A program made the translations under genes and the position numbers. From Hansfordia pulvinata (taxonomy: Eukaryota; Ascomycota; Sordariomycetes; Xylariales): 64,000 bases of DNA. The stretch lies in assembly GCA_006538405.1 (NCBI GenBank), contig BJKQ01000007.1, positions 1 to 64,000 of the forward strand. Direction: 5' to 3'. Shown here in pieces: positions 26,995 through 38,925 of this stretch (within the stretch, counting starts at the first letter, position 1; every line of letters begins with the position of its first letter). The notes under the pieces were generated by a model that searched no databases, had not been told where the DNA came from, and saw nothing but the letters and a program-made list of their open reading frames with translations.

Positions 26995-28010
26995 ATGATT
27001 GGCAAAACTTTAGCTCGTGTGGCTGGTTGGCTCCCAATTTCCTCCGCCTGGGCGCAGACTCCCATCCGAGACCCGTCGCCCGAATCCAATCAGGTAACGC
27101 TAGGAGGACCAGCGGTCAGCGCGGGATACACGCCACTCAGCGGCGCACCGTCTTGCCCGATCGATGGTCCGACCAGCTGCCAGAACACCACTGCGACAGA
27201 TGCCTGCTGCTTTGTTTATCCCGGCGGTCGTTTGCTCCTTACCCAATTTTGGGACAATAAGATACACGTCGGCGGCTCCGAACAGGACTGGACCCTGCAT
27301 GGTCTCTGGTAGGCTGCCCACTTCCAGCGTGTTGTGTCGCTTCTCAGGCTATATGCTGATTTACCACAGGCCTGATCTATGTGATGGGTCGTATGATCAG
27401 TACTGTGGGATGACGCCTCGATTCAACAACATAACTCAAGTGCTCGAGGAACACCAACAAGATGAGTTGGTCCGATCCATGAACCGTTACTGGGTTGCCA
27501 ACTAGTCAGTCTGCCCACTCGAAGGGGCCTGCCCCTTGCCCATGGGTGACAGTCGCCTTATCACTAACTGCGTTTCTCAGTGGCACCAACGAGCACCTTT
27601 GGGCACACGAGTACAACAAGCATGCGACATGCATCAACACTCTGGCCCCCACTTGCTACGAGGACAACTACGCGCGGGGCATTGAGGTTGTGGACTACTT
27701 CGTTCGAGCTTTATCCCTCTTCCGGCAACTCGACACCTACAAAGCCTTGGAGCGGGTGGGTATAGAACCCGACTACAAGACGACGTATCCCTTGTCACGT
27801 ATTCAATCGACTCTCGAGGATTTCAGCGGCAGTCGGGTGATTTTGAAATGCACCGGAAGACACCGCAATGTGCTTCATGAGGCCTGGTATGTCTATTTTG
27901 TGAAGGGAAGCCTCCAGAGCGGGGAGTTCGTTCCAGCACGGGACACATTCAAGGGCGACCATGGCAACTGTGCCTCCAACGTCCGCTACTTGCCCAAGCG
28001 GAAGAATTAA
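26995..28010 (+). CDS. secreted ribonuclease T2 family protein
   Basis: Endoribonuclease of the RNase T2 family, which cleaves single-stranded RNA through a 2',3'-cyclic phosphate. Three exons, 26,995-27,308, 27,370-27,504 and 27,581-28,010, give 292 residues. Introns are 61 and 76 bp with GTAGGC...CAG and GTCAGT...CAG; CTAAC lies 12 nt before the second acceptor. The N-terminus MIGKTLARVAGWLPISSAWA could be a signal peptide with cleavage before QT (moderate support). Active-site block I is WTLHGLWPD (residues 99-107) and spans intron 1. Block II is HEYNKHATC (159-167), where the family norm is HEW-KHGTC; the catalytic His and Glu are present. The cysteine pattern and the C-terminal WYVYFVKGSLQSGEFVP stretch are typical. 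It is the first gene after the AT-rich block and is not RIP-mutated. Confidence 0.9.
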
Positions 28011-29046
28011 CAGAGGCAGTCTGTCGCCCCCCCGTGATTTACACTACTGATCAGCCCTGCCCGCTCGAGTCGATCGACGCCGAGGTGGACACGGGCTGTA
28101 CATGCTGATTCGCCTCGATGCGAGCGCCTGCCTGGATGTGGCAGAGCGGCGATCGAGGGTGATCTAGTGTGCCAGTCGACTCATTGCTCCCATCATGGCA
28201 ACCGGGCTTTCAGGTCGCACGGGCTCCTTTGGTTAGTTGTCGTCTTATCCATGAAATCGCATGCCCACCATGGTGGCTGGACCTTCTCATAGACACCACG
28301 GATATGCACGCCGCACTGGTCAGACTTTCTATACCTGTCTACAGTCACTTATATATGAATTTGACTGATATATCACCAATGGAGCTGGTGCGTCAAGAAT
28401 GGACGCCAATGGGGCCATCGCCTAGTTACTGGGCAGCTTCCCGGGAGCCTTCCACTTCCTGAACCCACAACATTGTGGGCAATCTGGAAAAGCATACGCC
28501 AGTGAGGCAGTGTTAGTGAATCGCGCAGTAGTTGCAGTGTTTCCGGCCGGTGTTTATTACATTCGTGGGCGTTTTCTATCTGTATTGGTGCTTTGTGGGC
28601 CGGGTAGGTACTGGTCCGTCGACTCCGATCACTGGAATCGAAGTCGGGCCAGCACTAACCCATCGAACATGCGAGGGCGCCTTCGTGTAGTATTCAAGTA
28701 CTAGCAAAGTTGTCATCGCCTCCAAAGCGCGCCCACGGTAGCCTGAGAAACCTCCGTCAGACACGAGACCAGTTGCAGGTGGTCTTCACACGGATAGATG
28801 GCTGTTTGGGCCATGCCCCTTGGTGAAGCGATTCTAAACTCGTGCTTGCATGCAGCGAAAGGACACCAGGAAATACGACGAGGTTCTCGCTACACCGGGC
28901 CTTGCCTAGGCGCCCCAGCTGTATTGTGGTTCCAAGGATAGACGCGCAGGAAGTAGTTGTTCCTGGTGGGCATCACAGTCAACGCCTGTCGAGCTCTCGC
29001 CGAGTTTGAGTAGCACGGCCTTGACAAAAGGTCCCACTAGTGAAAC

Positions 29047-29397
29047 TCACCAGGGGTCAGAGGAGTTGGCATAGCTGCAGACTGGAAACTCGGGTTGCCG
29101 AGGACCATAGCCATGCTTTCCTATACGGACAGTGGCCTTGCCTGTAGCTAATGACTCGGCTGCCATCTCGGCGGCGGCTTCAGGATCTTGCTCGTCTCGA
29201 AGAAATGATATAGCTGCCGCGAAATTGTCTCGAAGCGTATGCTGACTGCAGCAGATCTGTCGATACATGTGGATAGAAGCTGGGCACCGGGGGGCATCAC
29301 CGGCTTTCAGATGGCCAGTGCTTATATTATTCGGTGGCTTTCGCCTGCCCGTGAGCCTGAAGCTGTATACATGGCTGGTAGCAGCCAGAATTGCAAC
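29047..29397 (-). CDS. weak candidate exon, unknown small protein
   Basis: A minus-strand frame is open for about 116 codons and looks more protein-like than its neighbours, with an acidic helix-like middle (FLRDEQDPEAAAEMAAESL) and then KATVRIGKHGYGPRQPEF. The only ATG in frame is at 29,268. At the end, CTG|GTGAGT (donor after 29,051) and an acceptor ACAG about 65 nt on would give a short last exon ending in stop after DPWR. I do not recognise the family. It could be a terminal exon of a small gene, a remnant, or chance; cDNA reads across the proposed junction would decide. Confidence 0.25.
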   Translation of the reverse strand, partial: VAILAATSHVYSFRLTGRRKPPNNISTGHLKAGDAPRCPASIHMYRQICCSQHTLRDNFAAAISFLRDEQDPEAAAEMAAESLATGKATVRIGKHGYGPRQPEFPVCSYANSSDPW

Positions 29398-30284
29398 TCA
29401 TGATCCCTCCCCGTCGACGCCGCGGGCGGCCTCTCGAAGCTTAGCCGCACACACCTGCACCTCGACCACAAGCCGCCGGAATCACTTGTATTTGCGAGAT
29501 GGCTATGGAATTAGTGGGATCATCACAGGACCGGACACCACTAAGGATACCACCGGGGACAGGGCGCAAGTCGCATTCCAGCCATATGCTACCAGTCCCC
29601 GTAGGCAAAGGCGCCTTTGCTTGCACTATCAGGGGTCGGAAAAAGGAAGCGGTGACTCGGAGGGCGCCAGCACGCGTCGAGGTCAAGCCACACCGAGATG
29701 GGGATAGGGGCATTAGTAGATGTCCCTAGCATGCGAGAACATCATCGCAACTTGTCATGACCGTGACAGCCGCCGCGGTATGGGACCCCTCCTCCCTGAG
29801 CGCCCGCACCCGTGAACACGAGCGACGCCGGGGCCAATACTCACCTACTTCCAGCTTTCGAGTTTAGAGTTCGAGGAGGGGAGTTATGGAAGTTCAGATC
29901 ACGGATTGATTACTCAATTTCAGGGGCAGGCAGGTGGCCTGTGGGCAGGCAGACAAGGAAAAGCTTAAAGACTGGACACACGAAGGGGAGGTGAGGAGTG
30001 GAGAGGGGAGGCATATGGGCCTTGCGCCCTTAATTTCGGCATGGGTGCAGGAAACGGCAGTGCCGCGCAAGGATGGAGAGAGAGGACTATCAACGACGCG
30101 CATGCGTACGAGTACACGCAATTACGCCTTGCACGTAGGAGTTGGAACGCGACCAGACTCCTCGTCCAGCTAAGCCATGCTCTTGCGCGTACGTTATTTG
30201 TGCTGGCGGCACCGCCCTGTCCGTGGATCGAGGCAAGAATGGGACACGAGTCGGCCAGTCAGAACAAGCGGCAGATACTCGTTC

Positions 30285-30288
<4 letters not shown>

Positions 30289-30358
<70 letters not shown>
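30289..30358. repeat. (AC)35 microsatellite
   Basis: Seventy bases of uninterrupted AC dinucleotide. The neighbouring reading frames that translate as runs of His/Thr or Cys/Val are by-products of this repeat. Confidence 0.97.
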
Positions 30359-30361
<3 letters not shown>

Positions 30362-33300
30362 TGCTCGTACGCGTGGAATACCGCAACCTCGAGCCTTTCT
30401 TTGCCAGCGCGAAGTTGCGCGCTCGAGCATTGACATTGCGGAGTGTGCAGTGCAGTCTTCATAACAGGGTCGAGTTGCCACGAGTACGGATATTCGTTAC
30501 TCGTAGAGCCGAAAGCTGCCCGCATCATACCCGCACTCCGCAGCGAGTGGATGCCTCAGCCCTGCGAGCCAGCCGAGGTCGATACCACTAAAGTGCTCGT
30601 ACCCAGTACGAATACCTAATCGTGTGGAGTGGATGGAGACAGGAATCTCAATTGACTGGCTACCTCTCTCGTACCTGCCAGCCTGCCTGGACCGATTACT
30701 GATTATGGGAGGAGGATAGTCGAGCGAATGCAGAGCACGAGTGCGTGCCCGTACACGAGCATCACGGCCACTGTGACTGTAACTGTCACCGTCTCTGCTA
30801 AGGCCAGAGGGGTAAGTCGAGCTGCCACTCCTGCGTCGACAAGCAATAGTCTCGTTATAAGCCGTGGGCTGTCGACCTGACCTGCACACGCCATGTCCAA
30901 TACCCCGCCCCTCTTGCAAGCCCACACGCCCATGATCAGGAACCGGAGTCGCCGTGTGACGGCACGGGCACTCCGTCCGTACGGAGTAAGGGCGCCCGCG
31001 AAAGTTGGGGCGAGCTGGGAGACGAGACGGCGGCGCCCGGCTGGACTTGCAGTTATGAGTTAGCGCGGGTGGCCGCAGCGCATCACGTACGGGTACGAGT
31101 TCTCACTCGTAGGGACGGCTACGTTCGGCCCACCCAACCCGATCCTCTCTCTCACTCGCCCCCCCGCCCCCGCCTTTTGGTGGTGCTTTGGCATGCGTGC
31201 ACGCCTGGGCGAGCCACGAGACGCGAACGTGGGCGGGAAGACAGACAACCGCGACGGCTGAAGTGACGGCGGCGTTGTGGGCTTGGTGGTGGAGGACGCC
31301 GCTGCCGGCCTCGTCAAAGGGCACGCGCCAGAATACGGCGTTGCGGTTCGCGAGGATAACAATAGGTCCTCCCCCCCCTGGCGGCGCCCCCGATCATCTC
31401 CCTTCCACCGGTGACCCCTCGAGTACGCATAAATCGAACAACAGCGAGGCAAGAAGCCACGGCAGGTCTGGCCCAAGGGACCGGGAGAGATCGGGGCCTT
31501 GTCATCCCATCCACCGGCATGGCCCGAACTCGAGTTCTCGACGAGTATTTCAGAATCTCTGTGCACCCGTGCGAGGATCTTCTTGCTGGCCACAGGAGCC
31601 GGTCGCATGCGGCTGGCAGAAACAGGCAGCCACGGTAGGCAGTCAAAGCAGGCAGCCAGACAGATCTTGAATCCAGCAGATCCAAAAGGCCTGCTCAGGT
31701 TGATTGAGGTTGCACTGCACCCGAGCGTCTTAGATACAACGTTGCAGCAACGGCGACAGCAGCAGCAGCACAGCCACGTCTACGAGTATGCAGATCCCCT
31801 GCACGGTACGCCCCTTCCACATATGGGGTATGTGTACAGTCTGCATCTATCTTGTGCACTGTTATTCCTCGCGTCTCGCTGCGCGGCAGGATGAACCCAG
31901 TCTAGAATCCGAGCCGGGGTGCCGGGATATCGGTCGTTGCGATGCGGAGAGGGAAGCTTGGAAGTATGGAGAAGGTCCACAAGAAGACTAGCGTATCTAT
32001 AGCGCCGGAGATACTAGCCCAACGAGGCTAAAAGACAACAACCTGACCACTGGCATTCGGTAGCCACGAGCCGTGGTTGGGGTCGCACCTGCCTTGTTGT
32101 GCTTGTGTATGCCCCTCGCACGCACACAGTTCCCTCGCACGAATCCGTATTCCGGGCCCCTACCCGCCCGCGGCACCTGCGAGAGGTAGATTCTCGTACC
32201 GTGTTCATCCATGCATCCGCCCGTCCGGGACCTGGGGGGGCATTCGTGTACTCGAACGAATCCAGGCCGTGGAATTGTTGGAAGAAGTGAAGTGTTCCGT
32301 CAGGCGCGCCCAATGAAAGCATCCTGCACTGACCCAGAGACTGCGCCGCTGCAGCGGCGATAGCCTGGACAGCAGCAGCAGCAGCCGCAGCAACACTTAT
32401 TAGAATAGCGATTTCATCCATGACTGTTCGGCTGTACGTGCCACATGCGAGTACCTAACAGATACTCGTATGAGCCGAACGCGGGGTCTGAATAAAGAGG
32501 GCAGCCGAGTCTCGTGCTCGCCGACCAGGCGACGATGGTCCCCGCGAACGCTTTGCAATGGGAGATGGAACCACCTACTCGTACGTGAGGTCGAAAGGGC
32601 ATTCGTACAAGGGTGTGGCAACAACAATCACCCCAGCCTACGGCCCCAGATTTCGTCCTTCTCAGTGTCTCCCTTTCATCCCTCAGTTGGCCGGCTGTCT
32701 GCACGAGGGGCTTGTAGATACCTAGGTACCTGTAGGTAAGGTGTAGGCGGTAATAGGTACGAACAAGCACGCTGCCATGTGGCAGGCCTGAGTCTTCTGA
32801 CTCGATTCTGCCAGTCTCACCTGAACTGATTGACGCGCACCCACAAAGCACAAAGTGCATAAGAATAATCATTCTCGGATGCTATTCGGAATCCCCATTC
32901 TGTCGCATCAGTACGAGTAGTTAATGATTCAGGTGCCCATCATGCATCGGGCCCAGGTTAAGGACCGCGTGCCGGGATGAATGCCACGGCTGGAAGGAGG
33001 TACGCGCGGGTACCTGGCCTCCCGCCCTCTCTCGTACTCGTACGCATCATCCCGAGGTCCTGAATTGGTCGCCGTCCCGGGCGCCTGCACCCGTACGAGT
33101 ACCTAACGCATACTGCGAGCACCTGTAGACGTACATCCATTGGATCCATGATGTTGCAGCAGGGACGTAGGTACCGGTGTTACGGCAGCCTTGGGGCGAT
33201 GGCCTTTCCCTGAAATCCCCACTCATCCTCATCTGTCTGCGTCGCTCGCTCTCACTCTCTCTTCTCCCCATCCTCCCTACTCCGTACTCCATACTCTACT

Positions 33301-33796
33301 CCTCCGCTCCCAGACCCAGCAACAACATCCTCGCTCAATCCGCCAACACCCGAACCGCATTACTGCACGGCTTCAACTCCTGCGCCCGCTTGCCCGCCAT
33401 TATATCGAGCAGACCGATCCGCCAGTCTGCAGAGCAAGTGGAACATAAGGCACTGCCGACTCCCAAGACAGACGCCATTCGCCCGTTGATCAAGAGGGCA
33501 GACACCAAGACCGTTCAGATGAGACGAGACCCACTCACCCATATACTTCCCCGGTGCATCTGAACCGGTCAATCGCCTTTTGGTCCAGAGCTTCTTCTCG
33601 ACACGCTTGCCAATACACCCCCGACCCCTTGCCGAAGCCGCCTCGAAAACCCGACGTCGGCCGTCTATGCGCCCGACCGAAGAAAACACCCTCCAACGAT
33701 CAAACAGCCGCAGGCGCAGTATCTGTCCGATAACTCCTCGGCTAAACCCTGTACTGGACACCGCCCTCCTCGAGGCCATCGATTGCCACAGCGACC

Positions 33797-35859
33797 ATGT
33801 CGGCGGCAGTTAAGAGGGCCTGCGATGCGTGCCATCGCAGGAAAGTCAAGTGTGACGGCGTCAACCCCTGCCGCAACTGCCACTCGTCTCAGCTGAGCTG
33901 CACCTACAACGCAATCCCACAAAAGAAAGGTCCCAAGGGCTCCCGCGCAAAGGTCATTAGTGAACTCCGGGAAACCCAGCGCCAGACCAGCCTCTCTGCC
34001 AAAGTCCAGAACCGCCTGAACGGCACCCCCGCCCCACCTACGAGCCCCTCGCTTTCGCCTACTCCGGGCCTCATCACTCCCGAGATGGTCAAGGAGTCAG
34101 TGGAATTCTACTCGAACCACCTCTACACCACTGTGCCACTCTTCCTTCCACGACAACTCGAACATGAAGCTATGTTCTACGAGAACTCGCTTGAAACATA
34201 TTGCCAGATGACTGCGCTGTGCGCCTACACCATGTTACAACCGGGCATGGTCATGCCTGGTCTGGACCCCGTCATCGAGCGCATGCAGGGCTCCAACATA
34301 GTCTCCGCCATGCTACTGCTCGAGGAGGCCACCCGCGTGCGAAAAGCCTACGAGCCTCTGGATTCGCCCAACGTCAGCGCTCTCTGCACCGCCTACCTTC
34401 TCTACGCCTGCCATTATGCTCTGGACGCCCACGACAAGGCGTGGTTTTACTTGCGCGAAGCCACCACCCTCGCTCATATCATGGGAATGGCAAAGGAGGA
34501 CTTCTACTCTCAGTGCGATGTCCACTCAGCCCGCAATCGCCGCCTCTACTGGCTTCTTTATGTTACTGAGCGGTCATATGCTCTCCAACGGGGCAGGCCA
34601 ACGACTCTGACTCCGTCCATCAAGTCTCCAACGGCGACCGATGACCCGACTGACCCCATGGCTCACCAGCAGCTCCACGCTTTTATGTGCTTGGTTGATC
34701 TGCTCCGCCCTTTCGACGATAGATTTCTTGCTGTCTGGAACCACACACGCAACGAGTGCTCGTCTTCATATCTGAACACTCTGCAGAAACAGGCCTGTGA
34801 AGCTCTGCCGGGGTTCATTGGTGGGCAGGAAGCCCAGGCATCGGACACGAGGAATATCCAACAGTGGATCAAGGCGGCGATCTGGCAGTTCGAGTCACAG
34901 CAGAAATCAGAGGACCACGTATCCATGGCGGGCAACGTAAATCGCAACGTTGTCATGTCCATGTCGTCGCAGTTCTCCTCCCAGGGTACCGAAGGCACGG
35001 GCGCGCCATTCGTTGCCAGGCTGCTCGAAATCACCCGCCGCTTGCTCGATGTTTTGGCCCTGCAGCCGTCTACCGGTAACATGTTTGCTGCTGGACCGCG
35101 TGAGCATCTTACCACAATCTTGCAACTTCTTGGCGTCGTGCGCGGGGTGACCATCATCTGCTTCCCCTGCTTATGAGCAAGGTCCATGACGTCCTGCCAT
35201 CGCTGGTAAATCCTATGCTTCAGCGGGCCCCCGAGAACACCTACAGCTTGGACATTTTCGACGGATTCGGCAACGCTGGTATGGCACAGCCGCCCTTGAT
35301 GACTGAGTTCAAAACCGAGCCTTACACACCAGCGCCCGTCTCCCACATGGAGGATATGGTCACTGACTCGACGAGTTCCAACGGCGGCACCTCCGCCGGT
35401 GCTGATATGAACTCGCCGTTCGTTGGTTCGCCTCCGATGATGTCTCCCGGAATCGAGTACCACCGCATGGGCGATTTTGGATCAATGGCGAACTTGATGA
35501 ACCCAGTTGGTCAGCGACCCAGCATCAGTCATCAAAACAATCAACATGGCCAGAACATGGACAACCATGTCCACAATGTTCTCAACGGGGACCACAGTAT
35601 GGGCCAAAATCAAGCCATGTCGCATCTGTCTCAGCAAGGTCTTGCTCAGGTTCAAAACTACGCCCGCCTGAACCAGGGCATGGCAGGAACAATGATGCAC
35701 CGGCAGCAACCCTCGCAGAGAGCCGACAACTACGCTATACACCAGCCCGGTATTGGCGATTACCAGTCTATGCAACGGCCGAATCCCGAAGGCTTGTCGA
35801 TGAATGCGATGAACATGGGCGCCATGGGAGCCGATATGGACTTTACTAGATTGAATTAA
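33797..35859 (+). CDS. col-26: Zn2Cys6 transcription factor, COL-26/BglR-like, with a one-base frameshift
   Basis: Fungal regulator resembling COL-26 of Neurospora and BglR of Trichoderma, which act in glucose sensing and in control of starch and beta-glucoside use. Cys at residues 9, 12, 19, 25, 28 and 35 form C-x2-C-x6-C-x5-C-x2-C-x6-C. A conserved basic linker KKGPKGSRAKVISELRETQ follows, then a fungal transcription-factor middle domain (about 85-400, with KAWFYLREATTLAHIMGM and RRLYWLLYVTERSYALQR). The C-terminal third is Met/Gln/Asn/His-rich. The start ATG directly precedes the DNA-binding domain. The first frame ends at a stop at 35,174 and the remainder is in another frame. The switch falls in the GGGG run at 35,144-35,147; one extra G there would join both parts into about 687 residues. 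The assignment rests on recalled similarity; no introns are needed. Confidence 0.82.
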
Positions 35860-37267
35860 GCGCGGGTCGAACAGCTGCACCCGGCCTGTCGCGCTTCAAT
35901 TCAACCGCGTAGTCCTCGGCCCTTCTAAGGGTTACCGCCGCCATTTTGCGGCATGGCAGTCATCATGAGAAAACGATACCCGGCATAGCCATCGGTGGCG
36001 GCTACTTTTTCCATTTCATGTAGATGTGACACTTGGAGAGTGAGCCCCATTCTGTCGGTCTGTATATAATTAATGAGGCTACCGATACGCACGATTTTGT
36101 TGGAGTTCAAGAGCTGGGTATAGGGCACATGGTAATGAGGGTTTGTCTGCGCTTGAGTGACGCTGGAGTCATTATGGATATCGATCGCAAGAGGTGTCGG
36201 CGCTCTTCGCATTGACTTCTTTGCACGAAGCTTTTTCTTCGCTACATAGTTCTTCACCGCACACAAATAGTCCTTGAAAAGAAGTCATTCAATAACACCC
36301 CACGCTCTCGCACTCGCACGAACTGTTGTGGCTTATTGTTAAAACATAGTTCAGGACTTCTGACCGATTAGATCCGACTTTGAATACTGGTCGGCTGGAT
36401 TTCTCGAGCGACGTTGTGGTCTTTTTAGCTCGGTCCACTTTGAATGAAGTCGTATCTTGAGACAGCTTGTGGGTGCGGTCCCATCAATACCCAGGTGTTG
36501 AGATGAGGATGGTAAAAAGCTCTGGGCTTTTCGAGGACGACTCTTCGATACACGGGGATCACTCCGGGCCAAGCATGTCGATTCGCTGCTCAGGGCATTG
36601 GCCATTTCTTCCGGCTGTAATACGTCCGTTATCCGCCGCCGTTCATTCTAGGACATCATCTTCACCAGTCCCTGAGCCCAGCTTGGGCTCAGTGATATAT
36701 CCACAGTGGTGAGGTATCACATGGTCTTGGCCGGTTACTCTAGTGCTCCACTGTCATCCGGGTGGTGCTTGTTATTTGTTCTGTAGACTAATGACGTGAC
36801 TTGGGAGATTCTGGCAGTGCCAATCCGGACAGCAGTTGGCGAACACGGAATAGGTTCTATTGTTGCTGGGTCCGAAATGATTCGCCTTGATAGTCCATTC
36901 GTGTCACGAGGACGCTGGACCACCACAGCATCATCGCAGAAGCATACATATTCCTCCAACATGTATGACCGGCCATGGACATGTGGCCAGGGCTCGTGAC
37001 GTCCTTTATTCAGATACCAAGCTGCAGCTCGCCAACAGCACTCCTTCCACAGAAACCGAGGTTCATATCGCAATACATCTCGAGCCTTTGAATTATTATA
37101 GTAACTGTGCAGCGTGCGGAGATAGAGGTTCACCCGGCTAAATATTGGGGCATCGCCGGAGAGCCATGTCTACCAGTCGGACAACCGACAGAAAAAACCA
37201 GCGGCGCTGACCGGGAGCCCAAAAGCGCTGTCGTCGTTGGTCGACAGCGGCTACGCTAACACGACGT
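35860..37267. other. intergenic region
   Basis: 1.4 kb between the COL-26-like gene and the SDR pseudogene. I see short overlapping frames on both strands but none with a recognisable motif or consistent splice sites. It probably includes the 3' UTR of the regulator. Confidence 0.5.
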
Positions 37268-38010
37268 TAGAGGCTCCGGCAAAAGTCACAGAACGTATGG
37301 TGGGTGCCAATGGTGATGAAAAGCCCCCTCCCCGCAGCGAGAAGATGCGTAGCTGTGGAGTTCCCAACACATGTCGCATCCGTCAGCTTATGGTTTGAGC
37401 CCAATTGGACCCTGGCAAAGGCACCCTGACCATGGCGATCCCAGTGCTGTCGAGTCACCCTCACCGTGGATACAGGCTGGCCGGAGGGCCGCCGTACGCA
37501 TGCCGCTTGGTTCGTCGACTTCCATAACGAGCTTCTCTCCGGCACTCTTGGACTTGGCGTACGCCATGGCAGCCGGGTCGTCAGGTGACACCATGGGTCA
37601 CGTCTCACTGCCCCCAGTGGGGCCCTCGAAATTCCTCTGGATGACGCCGACGCTGCTGGTGTAGACGAAGGCCTTGACACCGACCAGCCGGCAGTGCTTG
37701 AGCATCAGGCCGGTACCCTTGTGGTTGATTGCCCTCACAAGCGAGTCATGGATGGGTTTCCGAGTGGCCGACATGGCCCCCGGCACAGTGAAATACTACG
37801 GCCGGCCTGGCGGCGGCGAGCACCGCAGCCACGTCAGCTTCCACGGTGATGTCACCCGACGTGTAGGTGACGCCGTCGAAACTCTTCTTCTCCAGGTTGT
37901 GCGGAAGCACCGTAATCCTGGAAGAGGGATTCTTTACTGGAGAGCCTGTACGATGTAGCTCCCTGTAGGCTAAACCCCCCTTGTCACAACATAGCTGCCA
38001 ATATCTATGG
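37268..38010 (-). pseudogene. 3-beta-HSD / ERG26-like SDR pseudogene
   Basis: Remnant of an extended short-chain dehydrogenase of the 3-beta-hydroxysteroid dehydrogenase family, which includes the sterol decarboxylase Erg26. Readable pieces in order on the minus strand: a damaged Rossmann start (SYVV...GSYIVQAL, 37,920-38,010), SSRITVLP...FDGVTYTSGD then AVVFHCAG (to about 37,780), KGTGLMLKHCRLVGVKAFVY and YTSSVGV, the catalytic YxxxK as YAKSK, LRPACIHGEGD, and VQLGSN with CVGNSTATHLLAA. All three frames are used, with switches in a G run at about 37,778 and near 37,424. A TGA at 37,598-37,600 replaces the Trp of an otherwise conserved ETWP. Several independent lesions argue for a pseudogene rather than sequencing error. 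Confidence 0.72.
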
Positions 38011-38925
38011 CTTGCGCAGTTTGGGTGGTGGCTGCGGCGTGCCACGGGCCATGATGAATTCTCTTGGCCCCCGGGCAACGAGTGTCGCCCAAATAACCTC
38101 CAGAGTGGCAGTGAACATCTACAGATATCCACGGAAAGTGTATAGCACAGCTTGGCAACTGCAGGGGGTCAAGGCCGCGAGGGTACAACTCGTGGGCTCC
38201 CAGACCTGGGGCAACTCTCTTTGGAGGGGGGGGGGGCGGTAGTGAAATGCAAGTCTGGTAGACGAGAATCCGATGTTCCGAAACTCCCGGCCGCGCGTCC
38301 TCCAGTCACGAGTGTTGGAGACATGACCATGTTGTTCATGCCCCTGTGAAGAAGGGCTGGCGTTGGCTACAAGGTCAGGTGATATCCACATCTGATGCAG
38401 TATTGTGCTTCTATCTATTAGATCGCACCTCCCCCCCATCTCACCGCGAGTTAGTGAAACTCACAATTTCGAGGTCGAATCTTCCCAAGACCGGGCACCC
38501 ACAACAGCGGTTACCTTTGTCAGAGCGCACGGCTCGGCGTAAGAAGGGCGTAGCGCAAGGCGGGTTTTGCCCAAGGCAGCGGATCCAAAGCGTTTCGTCT
38601 GGAGACTCGATCCGCTGCCATAGCCCACTGCATGCCTGGTTGAGAAGGCCGTGGGAACCAGTAGCCACCCCCGTGGCCGAACCAATCAACCACATCGTCG
38701 GTCGTCGTCACCTGGAGCCGACTACCTCCACGACGAAGAAGCCACCATACGGAAAGAAACGTTGTATTCCAACGGCGCCATGTGCCCCGGCGTAGAGCGA
38801 CGGAACCACCCCTAAAACTAAAAACCAAGCAGTGACGCCCATTGACCCTAACCCCGAGTACGCCTCGTGAAAGTCATACAACATGATACAGTGTTCAAGC
38901 GAGAGGAAGAATGTGCCAATCGCCC
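38011..38925. other. intergenic region
   Basis: 0.9 kb between the SDR pseudogene and the end of the kinesin gene. A minus-strand frame at 38,708-38,971 has a hydrophobic, membrane-like composition but no recognisable motif, and it overlaps the end of the kinesin in another frame. An 11-base G run lies at 38,226-38,236. No gene called. Confidence 0.5.

Larger units (their letters stand above)
28011..33796. other. intergenic region between RNase T2 and the COL-26-like gene
   Basis: 5.8 kb with no confidently supported gene. It contains a weak minus-strand coding candidate near 29,047-29,397, an (AC)35 microsatellite, and a series of TACGAGTA/TACTCGTA words from 30,106 to 33,101. A CT-rich leader-like stretch near 33,220-33,330 is probably part of the 5' transcribed region of the downstream gene. 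The many short frames in this GC-rich stretch overlap on both strands and have biased, low-complexity composition. Confidence 0.6.

Noticed and set aside
27095..27142. Possible additional intron in exon 1 of the RNase T2 gene (GTAACG...CTCAG)
   Set aside because: Removing it breaks the frame into the conserved WTLHGLW block, and no branch site is visible.
30041..30591. Frames translating the AC microsatellite as poly(His-Thr) or poly(Cys-Val)
   Set aside because: Created by the dinucleotide repeat.
34663..35463. 266-codon minus-strand frame opposite the COL-26-like gene
   Set aside because: Overlaps a recognised coding region and lacks recognisable domains or splice logic.
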